In this document: piece after piece, positions 11,395-23,010 of the stretch
Position numbering within the stretch: position 1 is the stretch's first letter
How the letters are laid out: each line of letters starts with the position of its first letter
Source: Lobosporangium transversale
Lineage: Eukaryota > Mortierellomycota > Mortierellomycetes > Mortierellales > Mortierellaceae
Reading direction: 5' to 3'
DNA length: 64,000 bases
Assembly (NCBI RefSeq): GCF_002105155.1
Contig: NW_019028979.1
Location: 1,364,001 to 1,428,000 of the forward strand
Program-made: the position numbers and the translations under genes
The notes under the pieces: model-generated
Told to the model about the DNA's origin: nothing
Seen by the model: only the letters and a program-made list of their open reading frames with translations
The model's database searches: none

Positions 11395-11634
11395 GATTTG
11401 ATTCAATGGGGCAACAATAAGTGGATATGCGTGAATAGGTGATACTGTTTTTTTTTCTTCAAGAAGTAAACTATCAAGTGAACATCAAAAAGATGTAAAG
11501 AGAAGACACTTGCATAAAATACTTACTGCGCGTTTTGATCTAAAAGAGGCTTTTTATTGGCTCATTTCATGTTTATATTGGTGGCAACACAGAGTCGGAA
11601 AAACTCGACAAATCAGGCTCTTTTCTCATTTCAC

Positions 11635-11665
<31 letters not shown>

Positions 11666-11681
11666 AAACAAGGAGGCCCAC

Positions 11682-12824
11682 ATGCTACAGACATTGTTCA
11701 GTCGAGGGTACAGACATGGAAAGCGCAGTACAATAGCATCGATCAGGACCATAGCGCTTGACATTGTCGTTCAAAAGCAGCCACAACAATGTCGCTCATT
11801 CATCAGTCTACCCAAGTTACCCAACCTACCCAACCTACTAAAACCACTCACGTCATCTAGGCAATACAAAGATCGCATCCTAGTCAAGTATTCGCAACAG
11901 GAGTTTTATGAACTTGTTGCTAACGTGGATGATTATCAGAATTTTTTGCCTTGGTGCACTTATTCAAAAATGTCTAAACCTTCGCCAGACAATACTGTTG
12001 AACCGGATCCAGCATTGAGCCGTCATCCAGGATCAGGGTCGGAAACAGACTTGAGGTCGAGCGTTACTGTCAGACATGGAGAGCTTGGTATAGGATTCAA
12101 TTCAGTTCAGGAACGATACGTCTCAACGGTGACTTGTCAGGAACCATGGACTGTTCGTGCTGTTTCATATGACTCAAAACTATTTAAAGAACTCGCTACC
12201 ACCTGGAGGTTCACTCCTAATATCCCAAAAGCCTCAACACTCGAGGCTACTCTGGACCACGAACTACAAGAGAGGCAGTTACTGACTAGACTTGCAGAAG
12301 AGGAGGACAATTCAGCCAGGAGAACAAGAAGAGACACATTGCCTTCAGAATCGTCGTCATTATCATCATCGTCAATATCATCTGTTTCAGCTTCAACTGC
12401 AATCCCAAAGCAACCGGAGCAGCATCGCAGGCTCACAGCGGCTTCAGTATTTGGTGCTTCCGCAATACCAAAGCCAAAAATGTTGACGGAAAACTCGCCG
12501 ACATCAGCCTCTTCTTCCATATCAGCAACGGGAGCTACGCCTTCAGCTCCAGAGTCAGATCTAGAAATTGAAGATGCTGGACCCACTCAGCAGCGACCCC
12601 TTCCTGTGCCACCAAAACAAACGATCAAGAGGATATCTTCGCCTTCAAATCTAGCAATGATGAAGCCAAGTGATTATCCTTCGTGTTGGGTGGATTTTGA
12701 AATCCAATTTGAGTTTGCATCGCCAGTGCACGCTTCCATGTCATCATTGTTCTTTGATCAAGTTAGCAAGGAGATGCTGAAGGCATTTATCAAAAGAGCG
12801 GAAACTCTATTTGGACCACGATAA
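11682..12824 (+). CDS. COQ10: Mitochondrial coenzyme Q-binding protein COQ10 (START domain)
   Basis: Single exon of 380 residues. The N-terminus is basic and Arg-rich, as in mitochondrial targeting peptides. The START/polyketide-cyclase fold begins at YKDRILVKYSQQEFYELVANVDDYQNFLPWC, with the family-typical F-LPWC block near residue 80. It continues through ERYVSTVTC and LATTWRF and ends with CWVDFEIQFEFASPVHA and the last helix VSKEMLKAFIKRAETLFGP. The family is normally ~200-230 aa; here a Ser/Thr/Pro-rich insert of ~130 residues sits between the WRF strand and the last strand pair. COQ10 binds ubiquinone and supports its delivery to respiratory complexes. The gene lies among F-box genes and divergently from the short F-box gene. 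Poly-A follows the stop by 8 bp. Confidence 0.88.
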   Translation: MLQTLFSRGYRHGKRSTIASIRTIALDIVVQKQPQQCRSFISLPKLPNLPNLLKPLTSSRQYKDRILVKYSQQEFYELVANVDDYQNFLPWCTYSKMSKPSPDNTVEPDPALSRHPGSGSETDLRSSVTVRHGELGIGFNSVQERYVSTVTCQEPWTVRAVSYDSKLFKELATTWRFTPNIPKASTLEATLDHELQERQLLTRLAEEEDNSARRTRRDTLPSESSSLSSSSISSVSASTAIPKQPEQHRRLTAASVFGASAIPKPKMLTENSPTSASSSISATGATPSAPESDLEIEDAGPTQQRPLPVPPKQTIKRISSPSNLAMMKPSDYPSCWVDFEIQFEFASPVHASMSSLFFDQVSKEMLKAFIKRAETLFGPR

Positions 12825-12825
12825 C

Positions 12826-12862
<37 letters not shown>

Positions 12863-13288
12863 CAATAGACAAGGAAGTAGTGTCACGGTTTAGAATTTTA
12901 TTCATAGATTCTCCTAAATAAAAAAAAAATAAAAAATAAAAAAAATCATGGAAGACATCCTTGGCTTCGGTTATGCTACGGCTACAGCTCTGATACTATA
13001 GCCCTTAGTAATTAGACCATCGAAATTTTAACGCCGTACCATTAACGAATTAACGGACACAGAGAGCATTGCTACACCCATTGTCAGTAGCAGATAAATC
13101 ATTACACTTGCGCTAATTGGGCTCAAATGTTACTATCACTGCGCTGCGGCTCAAATGTAAAAAGAGCTATTCACAAAAGCAATGATGGGTTTATTTTTTC
13201 ATTCTTCTTCACCCACTTCCTTTCTCTCGCCTCCTTCGCCTTTCCCTTCAGCACCAGCATTGGTATCCAATAAGCAGCATTGGGAATC
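12825..13288. other. Intergenic region with A-rich tracts
   Basis: Poly-A (about 12831-12860), A-rich stretches near 12920-12950, then mixed sequence and a T/C-rich leader before the next F-box gene. No gene seen. Confidence 0.6.
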
Positions 13289-15175
13289 ATGCCAAAGCAA
13301 AACAAGGTGCCTAACGAGATCTTCTTTCAGATCGGGCAGCTGTTAGATCTACGAAACCTTGCTCAATGTGCTCTAGTCTCTCGAGCATGGAATGCTGTAT
13401 TCAGCCCCATGATCTGGTCTAACATCGCATTGGGACCAAGCAGCCGTATAATTGAGAATATCACTCAAGAAAGGATTGCAAACAAGGCTCATCATGTAAA
13501 GCACCTAATCTTGGAAGGAGATTCCTCCCCTCAACAGTTTGAATTCATCATACAATGTTTTCACCTTCAGACCATTTCGTTCCACAGAACAACGCCTTAT
13601 TACTACGACAGCAACGACAATGGCAAGAGAGAGACCCGACGACAATGCTTCAAGCCCTGGAAAATTAGTTGTCGACAGATCTTTAAACAAAATCGAAGAA
13701 CTCTTCGTTCACTCAAACTCCATGACTGTGTCTTGCCTACGGGAGAATACTGTGGCCAACGCTCAACCTGGAGTCCATTTCTCAGTCTTGTTCGTTTTTC
13801 TCGCTCAGTCTTGACAACGCTACGACTTGTTAACAGTATTATCCCACCAGGACCACATCTTGAAGCCTTTTGGACAATCTGTGAGCAGTTGGAAATTCTT
13901 GAGCTTAGAGAAGTCCATTTTGAGATGACTTCAGTCCCCAAAGCAGAACGAGCTGCAATGGCATTAGCAGAAGGTTATCATAATAACTTGGGCAGGCGCC
14001 ATCAGGTGGTCCGTAGACGATTTCCATGCCTTAAAGAGTTAACACTCTGGAGATCCGGTCCTTACAATCCTCTTGCGCAGCTCGAACAGATCATCCGATG
14101 TGCACCACGATTAAAGTCCTTGATTTGGCGCTGTACACGACAAAGTTGGTTTCCCTATTATCGGTTCATTTATCTTATCACTGGAGATGTCGGATACTAT
14201 CGGCAGCCTACACCAAAACAACGCTTACATTGTATTCCTCTAGAGCCTTGTGCGGGACCATGTTGGCCTGACCTGGGGTCCTTGACGATTACTGACTTGT
14301 GGTTTTCCTCTTACTTTAAACCAGTCGATTGTGTGCCCATCATCCGGGCCATGAAACGACTTCACAAACTGGATGTGCCTCTCGAGCACATGAGCTGTGA
14401 CATGTTTATCCACATGTTCACCCAACACTCCTTGACAATAACCGACATTGACTGGCGTAGAGCCGATATGGATATGATTCCAGGATGGTTCGACACAATA
14501 ATGTCTTGTCCAAATTTAAAACGATTCGCTGTCAACAATATACATGCTTACGATTTGATTCAGCCCCACAAGGAATGGAAATTTTTACATCGACTAGAGG
14601 AATTCATGGCACCTATCAGCATTGATCCCAGTGGTTATAACCCTCCTCGAACTAGGCCATTGACAGAGGCCGAAATTGATGAACAATACTCTCTTATATT
14701 CTCGCTACTAGCCAAGATGAGAGCTCTAAAAGTGCTGGATGTGAGTCCAGGTAATACTCAAATATATTGCGCCCGATGGCATTTATTGACTTTGCCGCTG
14801 AAGCTTGACAAAGGGCTGCGTCAACTCTCAGAACTGAAAAACTTGGAGTGCTTCCGGTTTAAAGGACCTCAAAATATGGGGCGAGAGGAAGTGTACTGGA
14901 TAATCCAGAATTGGAAGATGTTACAAACCTTAGAGGGAGGTCTTTTGGCCCGTAATCGATCACGATACATTGAGAGGCCCAATGTCTGGGATTGCGCTTT
15001 GGCTCAGATCTTGAATCGCCACAGAATAAGTACTCCCAATAGTATATATCACCCCAATTATATTCGCAAAAACGGAGGAGTCGACTGGAGCGAACCTTGT
15101 GATCATGATTATTTCAAAGGTGACTCTATGATCGAGCCCGATATCAACACCTTGGACCTCGATCTCTTCAACTGA
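13289..15175 (+). CDS. F-box/LRR-like protein (628 aa)
   Basis: Single exon. ATG at 13289 is used; the frame opens three codons earlier only with TTG. The N-terminal F-box is NKVPNEIFFQIGQLLDLRNLA, then LVSRAWNAVFSPMIWSN. Next come HHVKHLILEGD, LRSLKLHDCVL and RCAPRLKSLIWRC. The C-terminal tryptophan motif is present (GREEVYWIIQNWKMLQTLEGG). After it comes a ~90-residue tail with an HGIST-like block (NRHRISTPNSIYHPNY) and an acidic end, an arrangement shared with the frame-broken copies at 25489-27328 and 38399-40015. It probably serves as an SCF substrate receptor, and these three loci form one subgroup of the family. Confidence 0.8.
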   Translation: MPKQNKVPNEIFFQIGQLLDLRNLAQCALVSRAWNAVFSPMIWSNIALGPSSRIIENITQERIANKAHHVKHLILEGDSSPQQFEFIIQCFHLQTISFHRTTPYYYDSNDNGKRETRRQCFKPWKISCRQIFKQNRRTLRSLKLHDCVLPTGEYCGQRSTWSPFLSLVRFSRSVLTTLRLVNSIIPPGPHLEAFWTICEQLEILELREVHFEMTSVPKAERAAMALAEGYHNNLGRRHQVVRRRFPCLKELTLWRSGPYNPLAQLEQIIRCAPRLKSLIWRCTRQSWFPYYRFIYLITGDVGYYRQPTPKQRLHCIPLEPCAGPCWPDLGSLTITDLWFSSYFKPVDCVPIIRAMKRLHKLDVPLEHMSCDMFIHMFTQHSLTITDIDWRRADMDMIPGWFDTIMSCPNLKRFAVNNIHAYDLIQPHKEWKFLHRLEEFMAPISIDPSGYNPPRTRPLTEAEIDEQYSLIFSLLAKMRALKVLDVSPGNTQIYCARWHLLTLPLKLDKGLRQLSELKNLECFRFKGPQNMGREEVYWIIQNWKMLQTLEGGLLARNRSRYIERPNVWDCALAQILNRHRISTPNSIYHPNYIRKNGGVDWSEPCDHDYFKGDSMIEPDINTLDLDLFN

Positions 15176-15348
15176 AAGACAAGCAAAGACATTTGTATAC
15201 ACAATAATAACGACTTGCGTTGCTGAATAGTAGTAATAAAGATTAGATTCAAAAAAACCACAGTATCCATATTTAATAATATTTATTGAGGACGAGAGGA
15301 GATGGATGAATGGTGGGGGATAAATGGTTGATAAAAAATCTTAGACGA

Positions 15349-18300
15349 TTACTGCTGCTGCTGGTGACCAGCTTTCCTGGCAGCCTCACGCTCTCTCCAA
15401 CCACCGGCAGTGGCAGCTCCGAACAAGGGGCGGGATGGTCCTTCCTCGCGGGGAGCCTCACGTGCAGGCTCGCGGCGGGAGTCAGTGCGAGGTCCTTCAC
15501 GTACAGGCTCACGACGAGAATCACGGGAATCACGGGAATCACGGGAATCGTTACCACGAGCGCCAGGAGGACGATATGCTCCGGTAGAAGGCGCAGGAGC
15601 GCTCTCGCCAGCGGCAGCTGCAGCAGCCTTGGCTGCCTCGCGCTCTCTCCAGCTTAGCTTCTCACCTCCAGAAGCGGATGGGATAAACTTTGGAGGCGTG
15701 ACAGGTGCAGCGGATCCAGTTCTTGAACTGGCCAGACGAGCTTCGATCTGCGACTCCTTCTCGCGCTGCTTGGCAGCGATAGCATCCAGCTGTCGCTTCC
15801 TCTCCTCATACTCGGCTCTCTCCTTTGCAAGTTGGGCCTCACGTTCAACACGTCTCTTCTCTTCTTCAACAGCACGATGAGCAGCTTCAGCTTCACGCTC
15901 GGCACGCTCCTTCTCTTCGCGGATTTTGCGCGCCTCGTTCTCGGCCTTGCGCTCTCTGTAAAGCTGAATACGCTTCTGTTTCTCCTCCTCGATTTTGAGA
16001 CGAGCAGCCTCGCGTTTTTGAGCAAATTCTTCCTTGCGCTTCTCCTCCATCTCGCGACGGACATTCTTGTAGTCGTCCAAAATCCTGATCATACGCTTCT
16101 TGAGTTCCAACTCGTATGCATGTTTGGTAGCAGCAGCTTCGCGATGAGCCTTAACAGCAGCCTCATGATAAAGACGATCTGCTTTCTGCTGGCGCTCGTA
16201 GTCCTTGGCCAAAAGAGGACGCTCCTCCAAACGCATAGCACGTTCGACGTGATCCAAACGCTTGCCAATGGCCTTTGTACGCGCAGCCATCTCGCTCTTC
16301 TCCTTCTCCAATTGCTTGATCTGGATGGCAACCAATTTTTCTCTGTCCATGTTCTCAAGGTCCTCATCGTTCAAGTCGACGCCTGATTTGTTCTTTAGAG
16401 ACTCGGCTAACTTGAGAGACTCACTCTTACGGATAGCTTCCTGCTCAGCACGGATACGCTCCTCTTCGCGCTTACGACGGTCCTCTGCAAGGCGGATCTT
16501 GAGAGCTTCCTGCTCAGCCTGCAGACGAAGGGCCTTTTCACGAGCTTCCTCCTTCTCTTTGCGAGCCAACATGGTCTCGATCAGTTCCTTCTTGCGTTCA
16601 ATAATAGCCTTGCGCTCGAGAGCAAGATTGTGTTCTTCCTTCATGCTAGCGAGAGCCTTGACAAAAGCAGCCTTCTTGGCTTCCTTCTTTTCCTCAACAA
16701 TCTCGGGTGAAATCATAGAAACAGTAGTGTTGAGGCAGGTGGCCAAGCGGGTGAGCTGAGTCCTCATGAGGTCGGAAGGCAATGACTGCAAGACAGGTCC
16801 GTCCGTCACCATCTTGTTCTCTGAAGCGAACAGATCGGTTTCAAAGGTCAAGGACTGAGTAGCGTGGTCGATACGGATTGACAATTCGCCCTTTTTGCAT
16901 CCCTGCATGATGAACTTTTCAATGGTGGCAGAGTCGTAGTTGAAAGGGGGGGCGAAAGAAGCTAACTGAATAACGAAATCCAACTTGACAGTGGTGTAAA
17001 CCTGTGACAACTGCTGGAACAGACGGGTCAAGATGACTTGATGAAGAGGTTTGACGTACTTGACAAGCTCGGGATCCTCGGTAAGTTTGGTCATGATAGG
17101 CTCGATCTTTTTGCAAATGGAGAGAGGATGAAATTGAACTTCAAGAATGTTGTACAACTCGCGAAGCTCGGGGCGGACGTGTCTGAGAATGTTTTTGCTG
17201 AGAGCCTCCTTCAAAAGACCAGCACGATTGGGAGAGCGACTAAGACCCAAAAGAGCAGCCAAACGATGGGATTTATTTTTGGACTCATCAATCTCATAGT
17301 TGCTGTCCTTGGATGAAATAACAGGGATTGCCAAAGCAGAAAGCAAGGCGAGAGAGGCCATGCGGGTCTGCTCCTCATCAGTGACAGATCTGTTCTGAGT
17401 TTTGACAAGGGTGTAGTACTTGTTCCAAGCAGCAGCGTGGAAGAGGTAGTTGTCAGAAACCATGAAAATCTTTGTCAACTTTTCATAATAGTTGGCCATC
17501 ATGAAAGGTTTGGGCATCTTCTTGGACATTGTCATAAGGTTGTGAATATCCTCGACAGAGCGGAAAGCCTCCTGCCACAACTCGAGCTCAGCTGCAGCGT
17601 TGAGCTGCTGGAAACGAGTGTCCAAGTGGCGCTGGAGAGACTCAGGCTCGTTGAGGTTGATAGAATGAGGTTGGTGGGCGTATTTGGCAACATTCTGAAG
17701 ATGATTTCGGAGAAGGTCGCAAAGGCGACGGAACTCGGTCTTGCGAGCGTATTTCAAGCAGAAGTGGAACGCCTGGTGAGCAGTTGTCTGATAGAGAGCC
17801 TCAAGACGGGCATTGTTCCTGAGAATGTCAAGTACAGTCCTGTATGCCTCCCAAAGGAACTTTAGCCAAGGGGTGACGACAGCACGATCAGTACGATCCT
17901 TGTTTTGTTCACCCGAAACGGTGCTGAGGAGGATGGACTCGGGGGTCTCAGTTGCCTCCAGATCGTCCAATCCGTCCAATGTGATCTTATCAGCCTTGGC
18001 CTGAGCCTCCTGGACCTTTTCCTCCGACAGCTGAATGAACTTTTTAATCACCAACTGGAAAGAGAGAAACGAAAAGATGAAAAGATATTGATTAGTCTTC
18101 TTCAGACCCTATTTACAAAACCATTTTTAAAAGAGTGAAGAGTAAGATAGAAACAATCCTACCTCGATGGTAGCAATGCTGGTGTTCTGAGAAATATTCT
18201 TGTATTGATGGAGACCCTCTTTGGCGATCTTGCCCTTGCGGAGCGAAACGCACAGCTCAACAAACTTGAGCATAATAGGCTCAAGTGAGACTAAAGGCAC

Positions 18301-18409
18301 GCTGCGGGATCTCTTGGAGATGATCACATCGTGAAGAGCCTCCAGGGCAGCAGCATTCTGGCCGACAGCAATGAGTTCTAGAGAACAGCACAAGTGTAGG
18401 CGAACGTGT

Positions 18410-18444
<35 letters not shown>

Positions 18445-18998
18445 ACGAAATTTCGTATATGCATGCGTGTGTATGTGTGTGTAAATGGAAAATACAAAAA
18501 AAAAGTTTCCAGGGGGAAGGTAATCTAATTGCAACTTGGGTTGGAGATCCCATTTCGCGCCAGATAAAGACGAGACGAGTCAAGTTAAAGAAAAAGTCGA
18601 GTTGGCTGATAAGATGCTTTGCTTTGTCAGGATGGGTGAACACAAATATAGAGGAGGAGTACATGGATGGATAGACCGATAGATTGATGGGTAGACGGGT
18701 AGATAGATAGAGAATAAAGGATAGATGGATGATAGAGCAAGTTCAAGGGCATGGATGTGTGTCAAGGTGTATCTGTTGGATGGGTGACGACACTTCGGTC
18801 TACTACTTGCTGGCCGCAGAAATTGCCTGTAAAATTTTGACAGGTAAACAGATCAAGCAAGACCTTTTTGATTGAATATTTTGTAGAGAAAACAAAATGA
18901 AAAAGATGTGGTGGAATGTATCTTTAAGGAATAGTAAAATGTATCCGTTTACCATCGGCTCTGCGAAGCACTGATTCTGGCTTTGCGAAAGGTGCCAT
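15349..18998 (-). CDS. TIF32: Translation initiation factor eIF3 subunit a
   Basis: Three exons, 18998-18953, 18377-18163 and 18054-15349, join in frame (phases 1, 0) to 988 residues. The first exon gives [16 protein letters not shown] and the second [18 protein letters not shown], the characteristic eIF3a start. The PCI domain lies in the middle (about residues 320-500). A very long charged coiled coil rich in EEKRR/REKE repeats follows. The C-terminal tail has Arg/Ser/Asp repeats ([12 protein letters not shown]) and two WREREAA motifs. eIF3a is the scaffold of the eIF3 complex on the 40S ribosome. Intron 1 (18952-18378) is 575 nt, long for this region, and contains a ~30-nt poly-A tract. 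The adjacent UGO1-like gene is transcribed divergently from the 5' side. Confidence 0.93.
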
Positions 18999-19209
18999 GA
19001 TGAAGAGAGGAGGGTGATGAGGTGAGAGGGAAAAAAAAAAAAAAAAAGATTTCAGTGTTGTGTTTGCATATCACCAAAATCTAATCAGACAACGACAACA
19101 CACACGCGCGCGCATAAAAAAAACGCCACTGAAATTGGAAGCTTTACACATTCACACATTCACACCTTGTGTTTTGTGTTTCGGAGACCATTTGCAAACG
19201 TGCGCTTCA

Positions 19210-20061
19210 ATGACATCGCCATTCAACTATCCGCCACCAGGGGGCGCTCCTAATGCAAATAGCACCTTAAGTCCATTGCGTCCGTTCTATGGCACTCAGC
19301 TAGATTCGCCATTGCAGTCTTATTACCAACATACTGCTCAGCTTGAACATGACCTTGCCAACACCCACGAAGTAGACCCTGATTCACAGGCTGCTACCAA
19401 AGAACTGCTCAGATATGGCCTCCTAAAGTATTTTACCCTTGCACTCGCATCTCCATTCGAGGTTGCACAAATCTTGATGCAGGTCGAATACTCGCCTACT
19501 GACGAAAGGGACGACACTGTTAACGACTGCCTTGATACAGCAGAACAGGTATTTTACTTTTTTTTTTCTTTTTCTTTTTCTTTTTGGCTTTTGAGCGCAA
19601 TCTTTTCAACATTATCAATTTGTGTATTTTGCATGCAACTGTGCCTTCATCTCACAATTGTCGATTCCTCACATAGGAGAGATATGATGAAGAGTTCCGA
19701 CGTGCCCAAGAGGCCGCTGAAGAGGAAGAGTTTTTCGAAAACGAATCGGAATCAGATGGTTACTATTCCAACAGCGCTCATACCGGCCATTTCCCCTCAC
19801 CTCGTTCTAACGTTAATAAATTGGACCCAAACTCTGCTGTGTTTAAGGAGCGCAAGCTGTTTGATCAGTCTGGATATTTGATCCGCGATGATGTCTATGA
19901 TGAAGATCTCAGACCTGCTTTTCAGTTGGCCCCAATTAATGGGGGTGTATATTCTGTAATGAAAGCTTTGTTCAATCATCCTACAGAAGGACTCTTCTCT
20001 CTTTGGAAAGGTATCGTCATACCGGATCCACATTCAGCTGGATGTGTATCTCCTCCTTTCT

Positions 20062-20101
<40 letters not shown>

Positions 20102-21078
20102 CGGTATTCGGGGTAGTCGACTCATCTTCCTATTATTCTAGGTCAATATACCAACTGGCTATACGAGATTTTGCATCTATTTGCCCAACCAACATTGGAG
20201 GCTACACTAAACGATACATTCGATCTATATGACGATGCTATCCCTCTGGTGCACCTTGATCGTGTTGGACCCAACATTGCTACTTTAGTCGCCTCCCATG
20301 TTGTTGTCGGATTCATCCTCTCTCCCTTGGAGCTCGTGCGCACTAGGTAAATACAAAGACAGTGTAAGCATTGCTTATGCTGCTTCTGTTGTTTTATTGC
20401 TTGATAAACATACACACCATCTTCTAATATAAACCTTTGAATTCTGGAAATATCATACATAGACTCATTGTACAGACAGCTGACCCAAAGCAGCGCAAAT
20501 ATACCAGCATGCTCAATTGCATTTCAACCATCATATCTGAGGAAGGTTTTACAGCACTTTGGGGCGGTGTCAACCTCTTGCCAACCCTTCTGTATCACAC
20601 AATCAACCCATTGCTTACCAACTGCATCCCTCTGGTCATTGATCGTGTTTTCAAAATTTCCGCCGAGGACTCGCCTTCCCTATATTCAGTTGCAGAATTG
20701 GGACTGGAAGTTCTGGATCTTTTGATTCGGTCGCCTCTGGAGACTGTGAGGAGACGTCTTCAGATCCAGATCCAAGCCAAGATCCCTGGGAAGCGTTATG
20801 AGACTGTGGTGGAGACAAGGAAGAGGCCTTATTCGGGCATCAAGGACTGTCTCTACAAGATTGTGCAGGAGGAAGGCGGAAAGCCTAGGAGGAGGAGACG
20901 ATCTAGAAAACAAATCGAGGATGGCGATGAAGCAGACAAACCAAAAATTCCATGGTATGGTGTATGGCGTGTCCGTCGTCTGTATACAGGATTAGGTATG
21001 TTTCTCACAGGCAATCTTGTTATGTTTGCGGTGAGCACTACATCCAACCTGAATACAGAAAGCCTCGAGGACTGGTAA
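19210..21078 (+). CDS. UGO1: UGO1-like mitochondrial outer-membrane carrier-fold protein
   Basis: Four exons (19210-19548, 19677-20010, 20142-20346, 20463-21078) join in frame to 497 residues. The start is MTSPFNYPPPGG; the frame is open further upstream but that part looks non-coding. Carrier-like segments are visible: LALASPFEVAQILMQVEY, VGFILSPLELVRTRLIVQT and LLIRSPLETVRRRLQIQ, each a variant of the PxEhhRxRh carrier signature. An acidic stretch (EEEEFFENESESD) lies between the first two. This degenerate carrier pattern with long soluble inserts fits Ugo1/SLC25A46-type proteins, which act in mitochondrial fusion rather than metabolite exchange. Introns 1 and 2 contain T-rich tracts, intron 2 with about 35 Ts. 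Assignment to Ugo1 rather than a divergent metabolite carrier is likely but not certain. Confidence 0.75.
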
Positions 21079-21286
21079 AGTTACAGCTGCACTAGATAAT
21101 AATGATAATAATGAACAGTGGGTAGTAATACACATGTTCGTTGGCCACATTGTTTTTAACACATTGATTCAGTATAATAAAAGAAAATAAAAGAGAAGGC
21201 TCCGGTCCATAATTTGTACGCCCTTAATACTATATTATAAAAAATGCGGAACTATACTATACATAACAAGGAGATGGCTTTTAGCT

Positions 21287-22818
21287 TTAAAACCCATATT
21301 TGGACTGTGTCTCGGCTTTTGTTCTGCGACTGGCAGCCCAACTGGCATTCAGCTGTTGTTCATTCGCTTTCGCCTGATATGCTAGTGACATGATATTGTG
21401 CTTCCGTTTTTGTCCTAAAGAAGGTTTCAAATGCTATAGGTAAAAAAAAAAAAAAAAAAAAAAAAATTAAGGAGCGGACGGACGTCAGCCGATGTACAAC
21501 ATAACCATGTATTACTTCTTTTTTTAAAATTACTTACTTCAATTGACGCAAGATTCACTGGCTTTGGTTGGCCACCGTTTGCTCCCATAGCCATCCGCAC
21601 ATGCTGTGCTTGACTCATCTGGTCCTTTGCAGAGATGTCGACTACATTGATTGGCATGTCTCGCGCCTTTCTCATACCTAGCTTATGTAACTATTGTAGA
21701 TGCGAACAAAAAAAAAAAAAAAAAAAAAAAAAAAGGTTAGGAAGGTCATTCTCTATCAAGTTCATAAGGATTTGTTATGAAATACTATAAGGACCATGGA
21801 ACAATTAAGCCCCAACACCTACTGCTGCTGTATCCAGCTCAACCATATTACTGCTATGGTTTTCTGAGGATCCCTGTAAAGTATGCGCATTCATATCCGC
21901 TGTGTATCCTTCATAATTCTGATATGCATACTGATCATTTGTAGGGTAGGCGTATTGATCATTTGTCATATATCCATATTGTTCATTCCCACTGTATGCA
22001 TATTCCTCATCACCCGTATAGGCGTATTGCTCATTCGTTGTTGAGACATCTACAGCTATCTGATTTTGTGCCTCCCGCTCCTCTGTAGTCAAAGGTTTCT
22101 TGTCGAAAAACAGTGGAATATAAGTGCTGGAAGCAGTTTTTCCAGACTTCGATGATGATCCCATTGATGAGCCAATGGCTGCATCCCCTAGTGGAAAGAA
22201 TGATACCGGTTCTTCGGCTTCGGTTTCACCTTCACCCTCATCGTCAGACTGATTTTCCTCAACTTCTCCCTTCATCGTATCGCTGGCTTTTCCTGAGACT
22301 GAGCCTTTAGTTGTAGCAGATGTTATTGCAAGAGTAGGAGTAGAAATGGTGGTTTTTTTAATTGTCCTTGGCATGAAGCTAGGCTTCGCTAAAGTCGATG
22401 CCGTAGTAGACGAATTTTGTCCGCTCTTGGGTGCAGGTAACATTGCAAACAGAGCGCCCACACCACTGCCTGCATTTTTGGTAGCAGCAGCCAGTTTGGC
22501 TTTTTTTCTAAACTCTGAATCTTCATCGGAATCAGAGTCAGATTCAAGAGTTGGGAGAGTATGGTATTTGCTGGTCTTTGGGATCGAGGGTATTGTCACA
22601 GTCTTCGTTGAGGCAGTAGAGTTGGGTGATTTACATTTCGGTGATGGTAATAAGTTGGAGAGTGAATGGATCTTTGATGGTGTTGTTATTGTGATACCTT
22701 CAGCTGTTGCTGATGTTGACGCCGCTCCCTCTGATGCGCGAGCACTTGTGGTGAAGATAGGAGTTGATTCTGTATCAGAGTCATCTGAATCTGATCCATA
22801 TGCTGCAAGAGCGTCCAT
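21287..22818 (-). CDS. PRCC-domain nuclear protein
   Basis: Three exons, 22818-21823, 21690-21538 and 21433-21287, all phase 0, give 431 residues. The N-terminus reads MDALAAYGSDSDDSDTES, a common PRCC-type start, followed by low-complexity Ser/Thr/Pro sequence. A short tandem motif of about eight residues containing (E/D)(E/Q)YAY is repeated five to six times near residues 275-310. The C-terminal exons supply the diagnostic PRCC end: QMSQAQ, then LGQKRKHNIMSLAYQAK and the final TKAETQSKYGF. The human PRCC protein is linked to splicing and mitotic checkpoint control. Both introns contain long poly-T tracts near the acceptor. The start codon is 192 bp from that of the divergent F-box gene, so the two share a promoter region. 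Confidence 0.88.
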
Positions 22819-23010
22819 GATGTGCTGTTATTGACGGACAAAAGCAAAAAAAGAGCTTTACTTCTTTTTAAGGCGAAGCGATGCATTTTGTCAGGTGTCA
22901 CGAGTCTGAATACCACACAAGAACCAACGATTTTCTCAGAAACGCAGCTTATCTCAACATTGCGTTTCATTCTTTCTTTTTCTTTATCAGCTTCGAATTC
23001 TCCCGTTGTC

